From VRUE01 sp963703895 (GTDB lineage Bacteria > Actinomycetota > Thermoleophilia > Solirubrobacterales > 70-9), in contig CAVPFX010000002.1 in assembly GCA_963703895.1 (NCBI GenBank), positions 992,001 through 1,056,000 on the forward strand: 64,000 nt of DNA. Direction: 5' to 3'. A model generated the notes under the pieces. That model saw only the letters and a program-made list of their open reading frames with translations. It did no database searches and had not been told where the DNA came from. Below are positions 48,042-58,235 of this stretch, piece after piece. Numbering within the stretch: the stretch's first letter is position 1; each line of letters begins with the position of its first letter. The translations under genes and the position numbers were made by a program.

Positions 48042-48500
48042 TCAGGTGCGCTCGGCGCGGCGCTTGCTTGCGGTGAGCAGCCGCCGGGTGACGAGGACGT
48101 GCATGCGCGTGCCAATCACGAGCGCACGGTAGACGCGGCCCTTGAGGCCGGGGAAGGCGGCACGGGTTTCCGCCGTGAGGCTTGTGCCTCCGCCGGCAGC
48201 ATCCTCGAGGCGGAAGGTCAGCAGGTAGGTGGAGAAGCGGTGACGACCGGCGAGCGCCAGCGTGCTCTCCGGCTCAGCGGTCTCGACGTGGAAGCCGGGG
48301 AAGCTCGAGCCTTGCGCCAGCGGGCGCGGCCCTGAGAGCTCCGTGTCTTCGCAGGCGAGCAGCCAGGCGGGCCCGCGGCCGCGGGCCGAGGCGAACGACC
48401 CCTCGACGACTCGCAGCAATGCCGACCAGGTTGCGTCGCGATCGGCGCCTACGTCGACATCGAGCTCATCGACGTAGGGAAGGGGCGATTCAGGGGTCAT
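48042..48500 (-). CDS. DUF2867/SRPBCC-like protein
   Basis: ATG 48500 has AGGAT upstream and is preferred to a TTG six bases earlier. The 152-residue product has D-A-T-W-S-A-L-L-R-V-V, F-P-G-F-H-V-E-T-A-E-P, L-A-L-A-G-R-H-R-F-S-T-Y-L-L-T-F and R-V-Y-R-A-L-V-I-G-T-R. This pattern is that of lipid-cavity SRPBCC/DUF2867 domains often linked to SDR proteins like the one encoded at 46955. Substrate is unknown. The 212 bp to the next gene contain only a loose GAAACCCG/CGGGTTTC inverted repeat. Confidence 0.7.
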   Translation of the reverse strand: MTPESPLPYVDELDVDVGADRDATWSALLRVVEGSFASARGRGPAWLLACEDTELSGPRPLAQGSSFPGFHVETAEPESTLALAGRHRFSTYLLTFRLEDAAGGGTSLTAETRAAFPGLKGRVYRALVIGTRMHVLVTRRLLTASKRRAERT

Positions 48501-48718
48501 GCGCAAACATCCTATTAAGCGGTAGATCAGCTCGGCATTTGGCTTTCTGGAGCCAACCGAAACCCGTCGATTACACCGATTAACGCAAGCAAGCGCCGCT
48601 CTGCGGGTTTCCCCCCTTGAAGCCGACGGGTAGAGGTAGCTACCGTAGAGGCGCGGAGAGATTTAGCGCCATACGCAGGGACGCGATGGGAACGTCAATG
48701 CGACCAGAGGAGAGACGA

Positions 48719-51565
48719 ATGGCTAGGCGCTTGCTCGCTTTTAGTGCGGTGATGGCTTTGTGGCTTGTAGCTGCGGTGCCGGTCGTACAGGCCGACACCG
48801 GAGACATCATCGAACCTCAGCTTGAAAAACCAAACAAAGCCAATGACGGTTGGCAAGCGGGTACCTGTACGAAAGACGAAATCACCGAACAGTGCACGCC
48901 GGAATCGCCGATCTCGCAGTTCTTCAGGACGGCCGCCGGCCATCCACCGATCGGCTTCACGCAGTACATCGTCAAGCAGGAAGAATTCGCACCGGGCCTT
49001 TTCCGCCCGATCGGTCCTGTTAAAACGATCCGCGTCGACCTACCACCCGGGCTGACGGTCAACCCGCAGGCGACGCTGACCCGCTGCACCCAGGCGGAAT
49101 TCGACACCCCGGTCGGTCCGACCGAACTCCCCGGCTGCGCGGCTACGAGCCAGGTCGGCGAAGAGCGGCTGACCCTCAAGGTCGAAGCCAACGGAGCAGA
49201 AGTGCCGCCGACCCCCGGTGTCACCAGGGTCCCCCTCTACAACATGGTTCCCGACTTCGGCGAACCGGCCAAATTCGGCTTCAAAATCGGTGGGCCAGGA
49301 GCGAAAAAAATCGTCTACCTCAACACCGAAGTCGCCTGGGAGAGCGACTACCACGAGAGCTTCACGATCCATCTGCCAACGCCCAACCCCGGCACCCGGA
49401 GCTGGAAGAGCCGCCTGGTGAACTTCGGCGCGCCAACCGGCGATGGCACCTACATCACCAATCCAACCACCTGCTTCAGCTCGCAGTTGCCCCCGTATGA
49501 GGGCATCTACACGACGTTCCTTAGGGCGGAGTCCGTTGCTCTGCCGGAAGCGGACTTCCCGGCGAGCGCAACACCGGTCGGATCCGACCTCTCCCTGCCG
49601 GAAGGCCTAACCCAGACCGGCTGCGCGAGCGTGCCGTTCAACCCTGGGATCAATGTGAATCCCGGCACGGACAAAGTCGATTCGCCGGCAACGCCGACGA
49701 TTGAGACGACACTGCCGTTCGTCACCGGTGGAGGAACGCAGAGCGAGTCGCACCTGCGTAACGCCAGCATCACCCTGCCGGAGGGGATGGGTCTGAACCC
49801 CTCCGCGGCCAACGGCCTGCAGTCGTGCACTAATGCCGAGTTCGGCAAGGGCACGCGCAACCCAGTGGCCTGCCCCACGGCATCGAGGATCGGATCGGTC
49901 GAAGTTGAGACACCACCGCTGCCGGCCGGCGCGCTGAAAGGCACCGCCTATCTCGGTCAGCAGCTCAGCCGAAATCCGGAGTCCGGCGAAGAGTTCCGCA
50001 TCTTCGTCACCGCCGAGTCGGCCCAATACGGAATCTCGGCACGGCTGATCGGCAACACCAAAGCCAACCCGAAAACGGGCCAGCTGACGACGACGTTTGC
50101 CGAGACCCCACAGGTGCCGTTCACTTCGGTGAAAATCCACCTCGACGACGCGAAAGGCGTGCTGAGCAGCCCGCCGACCTGTTCCGCGGCAACCACGACC
50201 ACCGTGCTGGAACCGTGGTCGACGCCGAAATCGACGAAGACCCCATCAAGTGGGTTCACGCCATCTGCCGCCCCAAATGGCGGTGCTTGTCCGACCACAT
50301 TGGCCGGGCGACCGTTTGCCCCGACCTACACGGCCAAATCGGACAGTGAGAAGGCAAATGCCTACAGCCCGTTCCGGGTCAACATCGGCCGTACCGACGG
50401 CCAGCAAGAGGTCAAGCGAGTTGACGTGACCCTGCCGAAGGGACACGCTGGCAACCTGACTGGGATCCCGTACTGCTCAGAGGGCGAGATCGCGGCGGCC
50501 GAGGCAAGCAGTGGAGCTGCCGAGCAGGCCAGCTCGAGCTGCCCCAGCGCGAGTCAGATCGGTACCGCGTCGACACGAAGCGGAACCGGGGCGAATCCGA
50601 TCACGATCGGCGGCAAGGCGTTCCTTGCCGGTCCGTATAAGGGCGCCCCGCTCTCGCTGGTGACTGTGACACCGGCTCTCGCCGGCCCGTTCGACCTCGG
50701 CGCCGTCGTGGTCAGGGTCGCTCTGTTCGTCAACCCGGAAACCGCTCAGGTCCACGCGGTCTCCGATGCGATCCCGGACGTGTTTGGTGGGGTGAAGCTG
50801 GACATCCGCTCGATCGACGTCAACGTCGATCGAGCCAAGTTCATGCATAACCCGACCAACTGTGCGAAACAGGCCACGACCGGCTTCATCAACGGTGGTG
50901 GCGCAAATCCAACCGATTCGGCGGCGTGGAGCTCCTACTCGGTCTCCTCGCCTTTCCAGGCGACCGGCTGTAAAGGCCTCAGCTTCAAGCCGAAGCTGCA
51001 CACGCGTCTGTTCGGTGGAAAAGGTACGACCACCCGTGGCAAGCATCCGAAGCTGCGGGCGATCCTCGAAGGCCGGTCCAAAGACGCCAACGTGCTGCGC
51101 AGCGCATTGGCACTGCCGCACGCGCTGTTCCTCGACCAGGGGAACATCAGGACCGTCTGCACGAGGCCGCAGCTGGCCTCCCAGACGTGTCCGCAGGCGG
51201 CAATCTACGGACACGCGCAGGCAAAGAGTCCGTTGCTCGGCAAGGCCCTGAAGGGACCGGTGTACCTGGTCTCCTCTAGTCATGAATTGCCGGACCTGCT
51301 CGTCGACCTGCGCGGTCAGGTCAACATCCAGCTACGCGGTGTGATCACTTCTAAGAACGGGGGGATCAAGACCGTGTTCAACAACACGCCCGACGTGCCG
51401 GTGAGCAAGTTCATCCTGCGCATGGAAGGCGGCGCGAAGAAGGGGCTGCTGGTCAACTCCAGGAACCTCTGCAAAGGCCGGCTCTCCTCGGTGATGAACC
51501 TAAAAGGACAGAACGGCAAGAAGGTCAAGAACAACCGTCTGCCGCTCAAGGTGAGCGGCTGCTGA
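48719..51565 (+). CDS. Large secreted beta-rich protein
   Basis: ATG 48719 has AGGAG 7 nt upstream and begins a signal peptide (MARRLLAFSAVMALWLVAAV, ending V-V-Q-A). The mature protein of about 925 residues is rich in Thr, Pro, Gly and Asn and shows repeated units with V-x-L-P-x-G-x-x-x-N-P, C-T-x-A-E-F, C-P-x-A-S-x-I-G and paired Cys. There are at least four copies of a Cys-P-x-A-S-x-x-G step, so it is built of repeated disulphide-bonded beta domains. I have seen this style in Thermoleophilia secretomes, without a known function. A terminator-like hairpin follows. Confidence 0.8.
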   Translation: MARRLLAFSAVMALWLVAAVPVVQADTGDIIEPQLEKPNKANDGWQAGTCTKDEITEQCTPESPISQFFRTAAGHPPIGFTQYIVKQEEFAPGLFRPIGPVKTIRVDLPPGLTVNPQATLTRCTQAEFDTPVGPTELPGCAATSQVGEERLTLKVEANGAEVPPTPGVTRVPLYNMVPDFGEPAKFGFKIGGPGAKKIVYLNTEVAWESDYHESFTIHLPTPNPGTRSWKSRLVNFGAPTGDGTYITNPTTCFSSQLPPYEGIYTTFLRAESVALPEADFPASATPVGSDLSLPEGLTQTGCASVPFNPGINVNPGTDKVDSPATPTIETTLPFVTGGGTQSESHLRNASITLPEGMGLNPSAANGLQSCTNAEFGKGTRNPVACPTASRIGSVEVETPPLPAGALKGTAYLGQQLSRNPESGEEFRIFVTAESAQYGISARLIGNTKANPKTGQLTTTFAETPQVPFTSVKIHLDDAKGVLSSPPTCSAATTTTVLEPWSTPKSTKTPSSGFTPSAAPNGGACPTTLAGRPFAPTYTAKSDSEKANAYSPFRVNIGRTDGQQEVKRVDVTLPKGHAGNLTGIPYCSEGEIAAAEASSGAAEQASSSCPSASQIGTASTRSGTGANPITIGGKAFLAGPYKGAPLSLVTVTPALAGPFDLGAVVVRVALFVNPETAQVHAVSDAIPDVFGGVKLDIRSIDVNVDRAKFMHNPTNCAKQATTGFINGGGANPTDSAAWSSYSVSSPFQATGCKGLSFKPKLHTRLFGGKGTTTRGKHPKLRAILEGRSKDANVLRSALALPHALFLDQGNIRTVCTRPQLASQTCPQAAIYGHAQAKSPLLGKALKGPVYLVSSSHELPDLLVDLRGQVNIQLRGVITSKNGGIKTVFNNTPDVPVSKFILRMEGGAKKGLLVNSRNLCKGRLSSVMNLKGQNGKKVKNNRLPLKVSGC

Positions 51566-51592
51566 ACGGGCGGCGGTAGAGGACGCCTCAAG

Positions 51593-51628
51593 ACGGCGCG
51601 GCGGGTCCATCGGGGCTCGTCGCGCCGT
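51593..51628 (+). terminator. Hairpin after the large secreted protein gene
   Basis: ACGGCGCG (51593-51600) and CGCGCCGT (51621-51628) pair perfectly with a 20-nt G-rich loop, followed by TTGTCGTT, 28 bp behind the stop codon. Its reverse could also end the convergent transporter gene. Confidence 0.5.
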
Positions 51629-51636
51629 TTGTCGTT

Positions 51637-52503
51637 CTAGGCCGCGGCGGCCAGCGATGGCGCAGCGGCGCGGCGGGCGGGGATCAGCAGCGCCGAGGCG
51701 CAGACCATCGCGAAGGCGCTCACCTGCAGGGTCAGCCCGAGCGGGCTGCCCGCCAGGGGGTCGCCGAAGACGAGCACGCCGGCGGCGATCTGGGCGGCGT
51801 TGGCGATCAGCCCGATCAGGCCGATCGTCTCGATCGCGCCGCCGCGCTGAAGCGCCGCCGCAGCGGCGTACTGGGCGCCGATTCCGGCGACCACGGTCAG
51901 CGCGATCCAGGGCGCGAGCAGAGCGGGCGAGACGCCGCCGGCCCCGGTCAGTCCCTTGATCGCCACGCCCGCGAGGGCGAAGAGGACGCCGGCGGCAGCG
52001 GCGAGCAGGATCTTGCCGTGGCCGGCCAGCCGCTCGGATCGGTGCCCGAGCGCCAGCCCGATCGCGAGCAGGGCGAGGCCGCCCTCGAAGCCGAGCATGG
52101 CGCCGACTTCAAAGCCGGAATGATCGCCGCTGAAGTGGGGCACCGTCAGCACAAGCAGCGCCAGGCCACTGCCGCCGAGCAGTAGCGCCAGCCACTGGCG
52201 CGGCTCGACCGCGTCGCCAAAGATGCGTTGGGCCATCACCGCGAGGGTCACGGCGCCACCGGCGAGCACGGCCTGGACGATCGAGATCGGCGCCATCGAG
52301 AGCGCCGCGACGTGGATCAGCCAGGCCAGCGCCGCGACGCCCCAGCCGGCGGCGAACCAGGGCGAGGAGGCGAGGTTGCGGGCGCTGCGCAGCGGTTCCT
52401 GAATGCGAACCGGCGCGGCCCGGTGGCAGCCCCGGTGCTTGAACAGCGAAGCAAGGTTGGTCAGCAGCGCCGCGGCGACGGCGAGACCGATCCCTATCTG
52501 CAT
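51637..52503 (-). CDS. DMT-superfamily (EamA-like) transporter
   Basis: This is a 288-residue protein with nine or ten transmembrane helices, for example I-G-L-A-V-A-A-A-L-L-T-N-L-A-S-L and L-A-L-L-L-G-G-S-G-L-A-L-L-V-L-T-V. It has internal duplication typical of drug/metabolite transporters: P-I-S-I-V-Q-A-V-L-A-G-G in the first half and G-A-I-E-T-I-G-L-I-G-L-I-A-N in the second. The substrate cannot be assigned. It follows 21 bp after the zinc-finger/HTH gene on the same strand. Confidence 0.85.
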   Translation of the reverse strand: MQIGIGLAVAAALLTNLASLFKHRGCHRAAPVRIQEPLRSARNLASSPWFAAGWGVAALAWLIHVAALSMAPISIVQAVLAGGAVTLAVMAQRIFGDAVEPRQWLALLLGGSGLALLVLTVPHFSGDHSGFEVGAMLGFEGGLALLAIGLALGHRSERLAGHGKILLAAAAGVLFALAGVAIKGLTGAGGVSPALLAPWIALTVVAGIGAQYAAAAALQRGGAIETIGLIGLIANAAQIAAGVLVFGDPLAGSPLGLTLQVSAFAMVCASALLIPARRAAAPSLAAAA

Positions 52504-52524
52504 GCGCGCGCCGCCACTAGTGCC

Positions 52525-52919
52525 CTATCGGCTGCGAGTGGCGCGATGCTTAGCTCGCGAGGCTTTGCTTGGTTGCGGCGGATCGGGAAGCTCGAGGCGA
52601 CGGCGCGCCCGCGTCACCGCGGAGACCGAGGTGCGGCAGGCGCGGGCGATGATCCCGTCGGGGTGGTCGGGGGTGCGGCTGACCTCGAACTCGATCAGGG
52701 CGGCGCGGCGCAGTTTCGCCCGCGTCGCGATCGGGCTGTCGCTTGGCGCCTCGTCGAGTGCCGCCTCTGCGGCTCTTTCCCGTCGGCAGATCAGACAGTA
52801 GACACCGTCGTCGGAGCTAATCCAGTTGCTCGGCATCGGCACCGCCTCGCCGTCGATGTTGCCGGCGCTGACGCCGCAGCCCTCGCAGGTCCACTTCGTC
52901 GCCATCGTCTGCGCGGCGC

Positions 52920-52923
<4 letters not shown>
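52525..52923 (-). CDS. Zinc-ribbon plus helix-turn-helix protein
   Basis: This is a 132-residue protein. The N-terminal C-E-G-C (residues 13-16) and Y-C-L-I-C (43-47) form a zinc ribbon. The C-terminal half has D-G-I-I-A-R-A-C-R-T-S-V-S-A-V-T-R-A-R-R-R-L, a helix-turn-helix with a basic recognition helix. It resembles small phage-like or actinobacterial transcription factors. The ATG overlaps the helicase stop (ATGA), so it is co-translated with the DEAD-box gene upstream. Confidence 0.7.
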
Positions 52924-54137
<1,214 letters not shown>

Positions 54138-54394
54138 GATGTAATGACTCCTTATTTTGCGATTCAGGGAGATCCAGCGACCCCTAAATGCAAAGCAGAG
54201 CACGGAGGGAACGGAACCTCTCGGGTGGCGGTTTGGCCGAACCCGACCCATTCACCGTAGCAGCCGGTAAGGAGATCACTCGCAATTTGGGCTGGCGGGC
54301 GTAGACTCGTCAAAGCCGGACCGGGTGCCGGCGAAGCGCGTTTTCAGGTCTCTGCCTGGGTCTGCGCTGCGGTAGCCAACGGAAGGAGCGGTTG

Positions 54395-55977
54395 ATGTAC
54401 GACTACGTGATCGTCGGCGCGGGCTCCGCCGGCTGTGTGCTCGCGGCGCGGCTCTCTGAGGACCCCGAGGTGAGTGTCCTGCTGCTTGAGGCCGGGCCGC
54501 CGGACGTCAACCAGAACATCCACGTGCCGCTGGGCTACCTGCAGCTTGCCCGCACCGAGGTCGACTGGGACTACCACTCGGCGCCCGAGCCGAACTGCAA
54601 CGGCCGCCAGATCTCGCTGCCCCGCGGCAAGGTGCTCGGCGGCTCCTCTTCGGTCAACGCGATGATCTACATCCGCGGCAACCGCCGCGACTACGACGGC
54701 TGGGGGGTCGACGGCTGGGCCTGGGAGGACCTCTTCCCTTACTTCCTCAAGGCCGAGGACAACGAGCGCGGCGCCTCGGACTGGCACGCGATCGGCGGGC
54801 CGCTGCCGGTCTCCGACCAGCGCTCCGGCAACGCGATCTCACCGGCCTTCGTCGAGGCCGGGGTCGAAGCTGGCCTGGCCCGCAACGAGGACTTCAACGG
54901 CGCCGAGCAGGATGGCGTTGGCATGTATCAAGTGACCCAGCGCGGCGGCATGCGCGCCAGCGCCGCGGTCTCCTACCTGCACCCGGCGAGTGAGCGGCCC
55001 AACCTGACCGTGATGCCCTACATGCACGTCAACCGCGTGCTCTTCGAGGGCAAGCGTGCGGTCGGGGTCGAGGCGAGCCAGCTCGGCCAGTTGCAGGAGC
55101 TGCGCGCCGAGCGCGAGGTGATCCTCTGTGGCGGCGCCTACAACTCGCCGCAGCTGCTGATGCTCTCCGGGCATCGGGCCGGCCGAGCACCTGACCATGC
55201 GCGAAGATCGAGGTGCTGCTCGACCAGCCCGCGGTGGGGGAGAACCTCGGCGATCACCCCGCCAGCTACGCCGTCTTCACCACCCCCGAGCCCGAGAGCC
55301 TGCTGCAGGCGCTGGAGCCGGCGGCGATGGCCGAGTTCGAGGCCTCCCAGACCGGGCCGTTCGCCTCCAACCTGGCCGAGTCGGGTGGCTTCGCCCGCGT
55401 CGGCGCGGGCGCCGAGGCGCCCGACGTGCAGATCCACGTCGCCCCGATCCAGATCGTCGACGAGGGCATGGCCGACCCGGAAGCGCACGGCGTCTGGGTC
55501 TCTCCCTGCCTGCTCACGGCCGAGAGCCGTGGCTCGGTGCGGCTCGCCTCGGCCGATCCGACCGCGAAGCCGATCGTGCGCAACAACTTCTACGCGGCCG
55601 AGGCCGACATGACGCGGATGATGGCGGCGATGCGCCTGGCGCAGGAGATCTGCGCCCAGCCGGCGTTCAAGCCCTACGCGGCCGATCCCTTCACCGCGCC
55701 GAGCGACGACTCCGACGACGCCCTGCGCGCCCTGATCGCCCAGACCACGTTTGAGATCTACCACCCGGTCGGCACTTGCGCGATCGGCTCGGTAGTAGAT
55801 GCCGAGCTGCGGGTCGAGGGCATCGAGGCGCTGCGCGTCGTCGATGCCTCGGTGATGCCGGCCGTGCCGCGCGGCAACACCAACGCGCCGACGATCGCGG
55901 TCGCCGAGCGCGCCGCCGACCTGATCCGGCACGGCAAGGCGGTCGCGGCCGACGAGATGGCCGCTCAGGCCGGTTGA
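54395..55977 (+). pseudogene. GMC oxidoreductase, frame broken twice by single extra bases
   Basis: The ATG at 54395 has AAGGAG upstream. The N-terminus MYDYVIVGAGSAGCVLAARL is the FAD-binding motif, and G-G-S-S-S-V-N-A-M-I-Y and Y-N-S-P-Q-L-L-M-L-S-G are GMC signatures. The frame then fails. Removing one base near 55172 and one near 55206 gives S-G-I-G-P-A-E-H-L-T-M-R-E-I-E-V-L-L-D-Q and continues to H-P-V-G-T-C and N-T-N-A-P-T-I-A. Total 1583 minus 2 is 527 codons. Such enzymes oxidise alcohols. The 257 bp upstream (54138-54394) hold no other gene. Confidence 0.85.
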
Positions 55978-55980
55978 TGC

Positions 55981-56019
55981 GCATCACGTTTCCGGTCTAG
56001 AGGACGGGAAACGTGATGC
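55981..56019. terminator. Bidirectional terminator hairpin between GMC gene and amt
   Basis: GCATCACGTTTCC (55981-55993) and GGAAACGTGATGC (56007-56019) are perfect 13-bp inverted copies with a 13-bp loop, placed between two convergent genes, 4 bp and 9 bp from their stops. Confidence 0.75.
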
Positions 56020-56027
56020 AGGCGGGT

Positions 56028-57332
56028 CTAGCCCGGGTCGGCGACCGGGACGGGGGCGGTGCCGCCGTCCTCGGGGAAGACGAGGATCGCGCCCTCGCCA
56101 GTGACGTAGGCCTCCTCGCCGTGGTAGGTGACGTCCATGCCGACCGCCTCGTCGTGCTCGGAGGCGCGCAGCGGCATCAGCGCGCCGATCAGCTTGAGCA
56201 GGATGAAGGTGACGGTGAAGGCGTAGGCGGGGGCGGCGATCGCGGCCAGGGCCTGATCCACCATCTGGTCGGGGTTGCCGTAGAGGAGGCCGTCGGCGAG
56301 ACCGTTCCAGCCGATCTGAGCGACGAGGCCGATGAAGAGGATGCCGGTGAAGCCGGCGATGCCGTGGGCGGCGAGCACGTCGAGCGTCTCGTCGACCCGC
56401 GTCCGGGGCCGCCATTGGATCATCGCGTAGCAGGGCAGGGCGCCGAGGAAGCCGAGCACCATCGCCCAGCCCGGACTGATGTAGCCGCCGGCCGGGGTGA
56501 TCAGGACGCAGCCGACGATGATCGCCGTGGCGGCGCCGATCGCGGTTGCCTTGCGGCCGCGGATCAGGTCGAGGACGAACCAGGTGACGAGCGCGCAGGC
56601 CGGCGTGATCAGCGTGTTGGTGAAGGCGAGCACGCTGTTGGTGCCGGTGTTGAAGCCGCTGCCGCCGTTGAAGCCGAACCAGCCGAACCAGAGCAGGCCG
56701 GCGCCGAGCAGCACGTACATCGCGTTGTGCGGCAGCAGCGCCTGGCGACCGTAGTCCTTGCGCGAGCCGACCACCAGCGCCGCCGCCAGGGCGGAGAAGC
56801 CGGAGGCCATCTCGACCGGGACACCGCCGGCGAAGTCGAGCGTGCCGCGCTCGGCCAGCCAGCCGCCGCCAAAGGCCCAGTGGGCTAGCACCGCGTAGAC
56901 CAACACCGACCAGAGCGCGGCGAAGACGAGGAAGGCGCCGAAGCGCATGCGCTCGACCACGGCGCCGGAGACAAGGGCCACGGTGATGATGCAGAAGGTC
57001 GCCTGGAAGGCCATGAAGAGCAGGTGGGGGATGGTCGATTCGTCGTTGCGCGGCAGGAAGTCGACCCCGTGCAGGCCGGCGTAGCCGAGGCCGCCGATCA
57101 GGTCGCCGGTGCCGTCGAAGGCGAGCGAGTAGCCGACCAGGGCCCAGGTCACCATCGCGACGGCGATCGCGGCGATGCACATCATGAAGGTGTTGAGTGT
57201 GTTCTTCGAGCGCACCAGGCCCGCGTAGAAGAGGCCGAGCGCCGGGGTCATCATTAGCACCAGGGCGGTCGCGGCCATCATCCAGGCGGTGTCGCCAGTG
57301 TCGATCGCGGCGATGATCGAGAGCTCGCTCAC
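56028..57332 (-). CDS. amt: Ammonium transporter Amt
   Basis: This is a 434-residue protein with eleven transmembrane helices, starting MSELSIIAAIDTGDTAWMMA. Family signatures include G-L-F-Y-A-G-L-V-R-S-K-N, F-G-W-F-G-F-N-G-G-S, D-F-A-G-G and A-A-H-G-I-A-G. The second pore His (A-H-G) is present. At the first twin-His site the sequence reads G-G-V-P-V-E-M-A-S-G, with Glu instead of His, a variant known from fungal-type Amt/Mep proteins that conduct differently. The GTG start overlaps the glnK stop. It imports ammonium under nitrogen limitation and is gated by GlnK. Confidence 0.92.
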   Translation of the reverse strand: MSELSIIAAIDTGDTAWMMAATALVLMMTPALGLFYAGLVRSKNTLNTFMMCIAAIAVAMVTWALVGYSLAFDGTGDLIGGLGYAGLHGVDFLPRNDESTIPHLLFMAFQATFCIITVALVSGAVVERMRFGAFLVFAALWSVLVYAVLAHWAFGGGWLAERGTLDFAGGVPVEMASGFSALAAALVVGSRKDYGRQALLPHNAMYVLLGAGLLWFGWFGFNGGSGFNTGTNSVLAFTNTLITPACALVTWFVLDLIRGRKATAIGAATAIIVGCVLITPAGGYISPGWAMVLGFLGALPCYAMIQWRPRTRVDETLDVLAAHGIAGFTGILFIGLVAQIGWNGLADGLLYGNPDQMVDQALAAIAAPAYAFTVTFILLKLIGALMPLRASEHDEAVGMDVTYHGEEAYVTGEGAILVFPEDGGTAPVPVADPG

Positions 57333-57682
57333 TTGTCCACCGGCGTTACCGCGCCGTGGTCGGTCTCGCCGGTGCGGATGCGGACCGCCTGGTCGAGCGG
57401 GAGGACGAAGATCTTGCCGTCGCCGACCTCACCGGTGCGGGCGCCTTCGCAGAGGGCGTCGACGGCGGCCTGGACGAACTCATCGGAGACGGCGATCTCG
57501 AAGCGGACCTTCTCGGCGAGGCCCATCTTTACCGTGGTGCCACGGTAGGTCTCGACCCGCTCCAGCTCGCCGCCATGACCCTGCACGCGGCTCATCGAGA
57601 CACCGCGCACCTGGGCGCGGTAGAGCGCCTCCAGCACGTCGTTGGCCTTCTCCGGCCGCACGATGCCGATCACGAGTTTCAC
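57329..57682 (-). CDS. glnK: PII signal-transduction protein GlnK/GlnB
   Basis: This 117-residue protein is linked to amt by a 4-bp GTGA overlap. MKLVIGIVRPEKANDVLEAL is the classical start, and R-T-G-E-V-G-D-G-K-I-F-V-L-P is the C-terminal PII signature. The T-loop is E-T-Y-R-G-T-T-V-K-M, and the usual modified tyrosine two residues after Y-R-G-(A/x) is replaced by Thr. So covalent uridylylation or adenylylation at that place is unlikely; control by ATP/ADP and 2-oxoglutarate should remain. It binds and blocks Amt in nitrogen-replete cells. Confidence 0.92.
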   Translation of the reverse strand: MKLVIGIVRPEKANDVLEALYRAQVRGVSMSRVQGHGGELERVETYRGTTVKMGLAEKVRFEIAVSDEFVQAAVDALCEGARTGEVGDGKIFVLPLDQAVRIRTGETDHGAVTPVDK

Positions 57683-57770
57683 TGCCCGCGCCTCTCCATC
57701 CCGCCGGCGAGCCTACTAATCGAGGCGGCGAGGAGTCGTGCCGGGCCGGACCGCCTCCTACACTTTGACG

Positions 57771-58142
57771 ATGCCCGCTGAGTCACAAGCCGACTCCACC
57801 TTCACTCTTTACCGTCGCGGGATCGAGCTGCTCGAGGAGGAGGATTTCGAGCAGGCCGCGGCACCGCTCGAGGAGGCGGCGCGTCGCGCCCCGGAGAAGT
57901 CCTCGGTGCGCGAGGCGCTGGGCCGCGCCTACTTCCGTTCCGGCCGCTTCGCCGCCGCCGCGGTCGAGTTCAAGGCCGTGGTCGAGCGCCACCAGGTCAA
58001 CGACTACGCCCACTTCTGCCTCGGCCGGGCGCTGGCCAAGACGGGGGAGACCGAGCGCGCCCGCCACCATCTGGCGCTGGCCTCCAACCTGCGCCCCGAT
58101 CGGCGCGAATACAGCTTTTACCTGGCCATGCTCGGGGCCTGA
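57771..58142 (+). CDS. TPR-repeat protein
   Basis: This 123-residue protein has ATG 57771 as start. Three tetratricopeptide-like helical pairs can be seen: L-Y-R-R-G-I-E-L-L-E-E-E-D-F-E-Q-A-A, then L-G-R-A-Y-F-R-S-G-R-F-A-A-A, then C-L-G-R-A-L-A-K-T-G-E-T-E-R-A. A partial fourth ends Y-S-F-Y-L-A-M-L-G. TPRs mediate protein-protein contacts. The partner is unknown. Confidence 0.85.
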   Translation: MPAESQADSTFTLYRRGIELLEEEDFEQAAAPLEEAARRAPEKSSVREALGRAYFRSGRFAAAAVEFKAVVERHQVNDYAHFCLGRALAKTGETERARHHLALASNLRPDRREYSFYLAMLGA

Positions 58143-58235
58143 GGCCGCGAGGCCGGCGCATCTCGGCGTCCTCGGTCGATCGCGTGCTGAAGCACGCCAC
58201 GCTCCCTGCGTCCTTGACCTGCTCGGTCCCAGGCC

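Noticed and set aside
48553..48606. Riboswitch or terminator from the GAAACCCG/CGGGTTTC pair
   Set aside because: The loop of about 40 nt has no conserved riboswitch core that I recognise and no T-run follows; not enough support for a feature.
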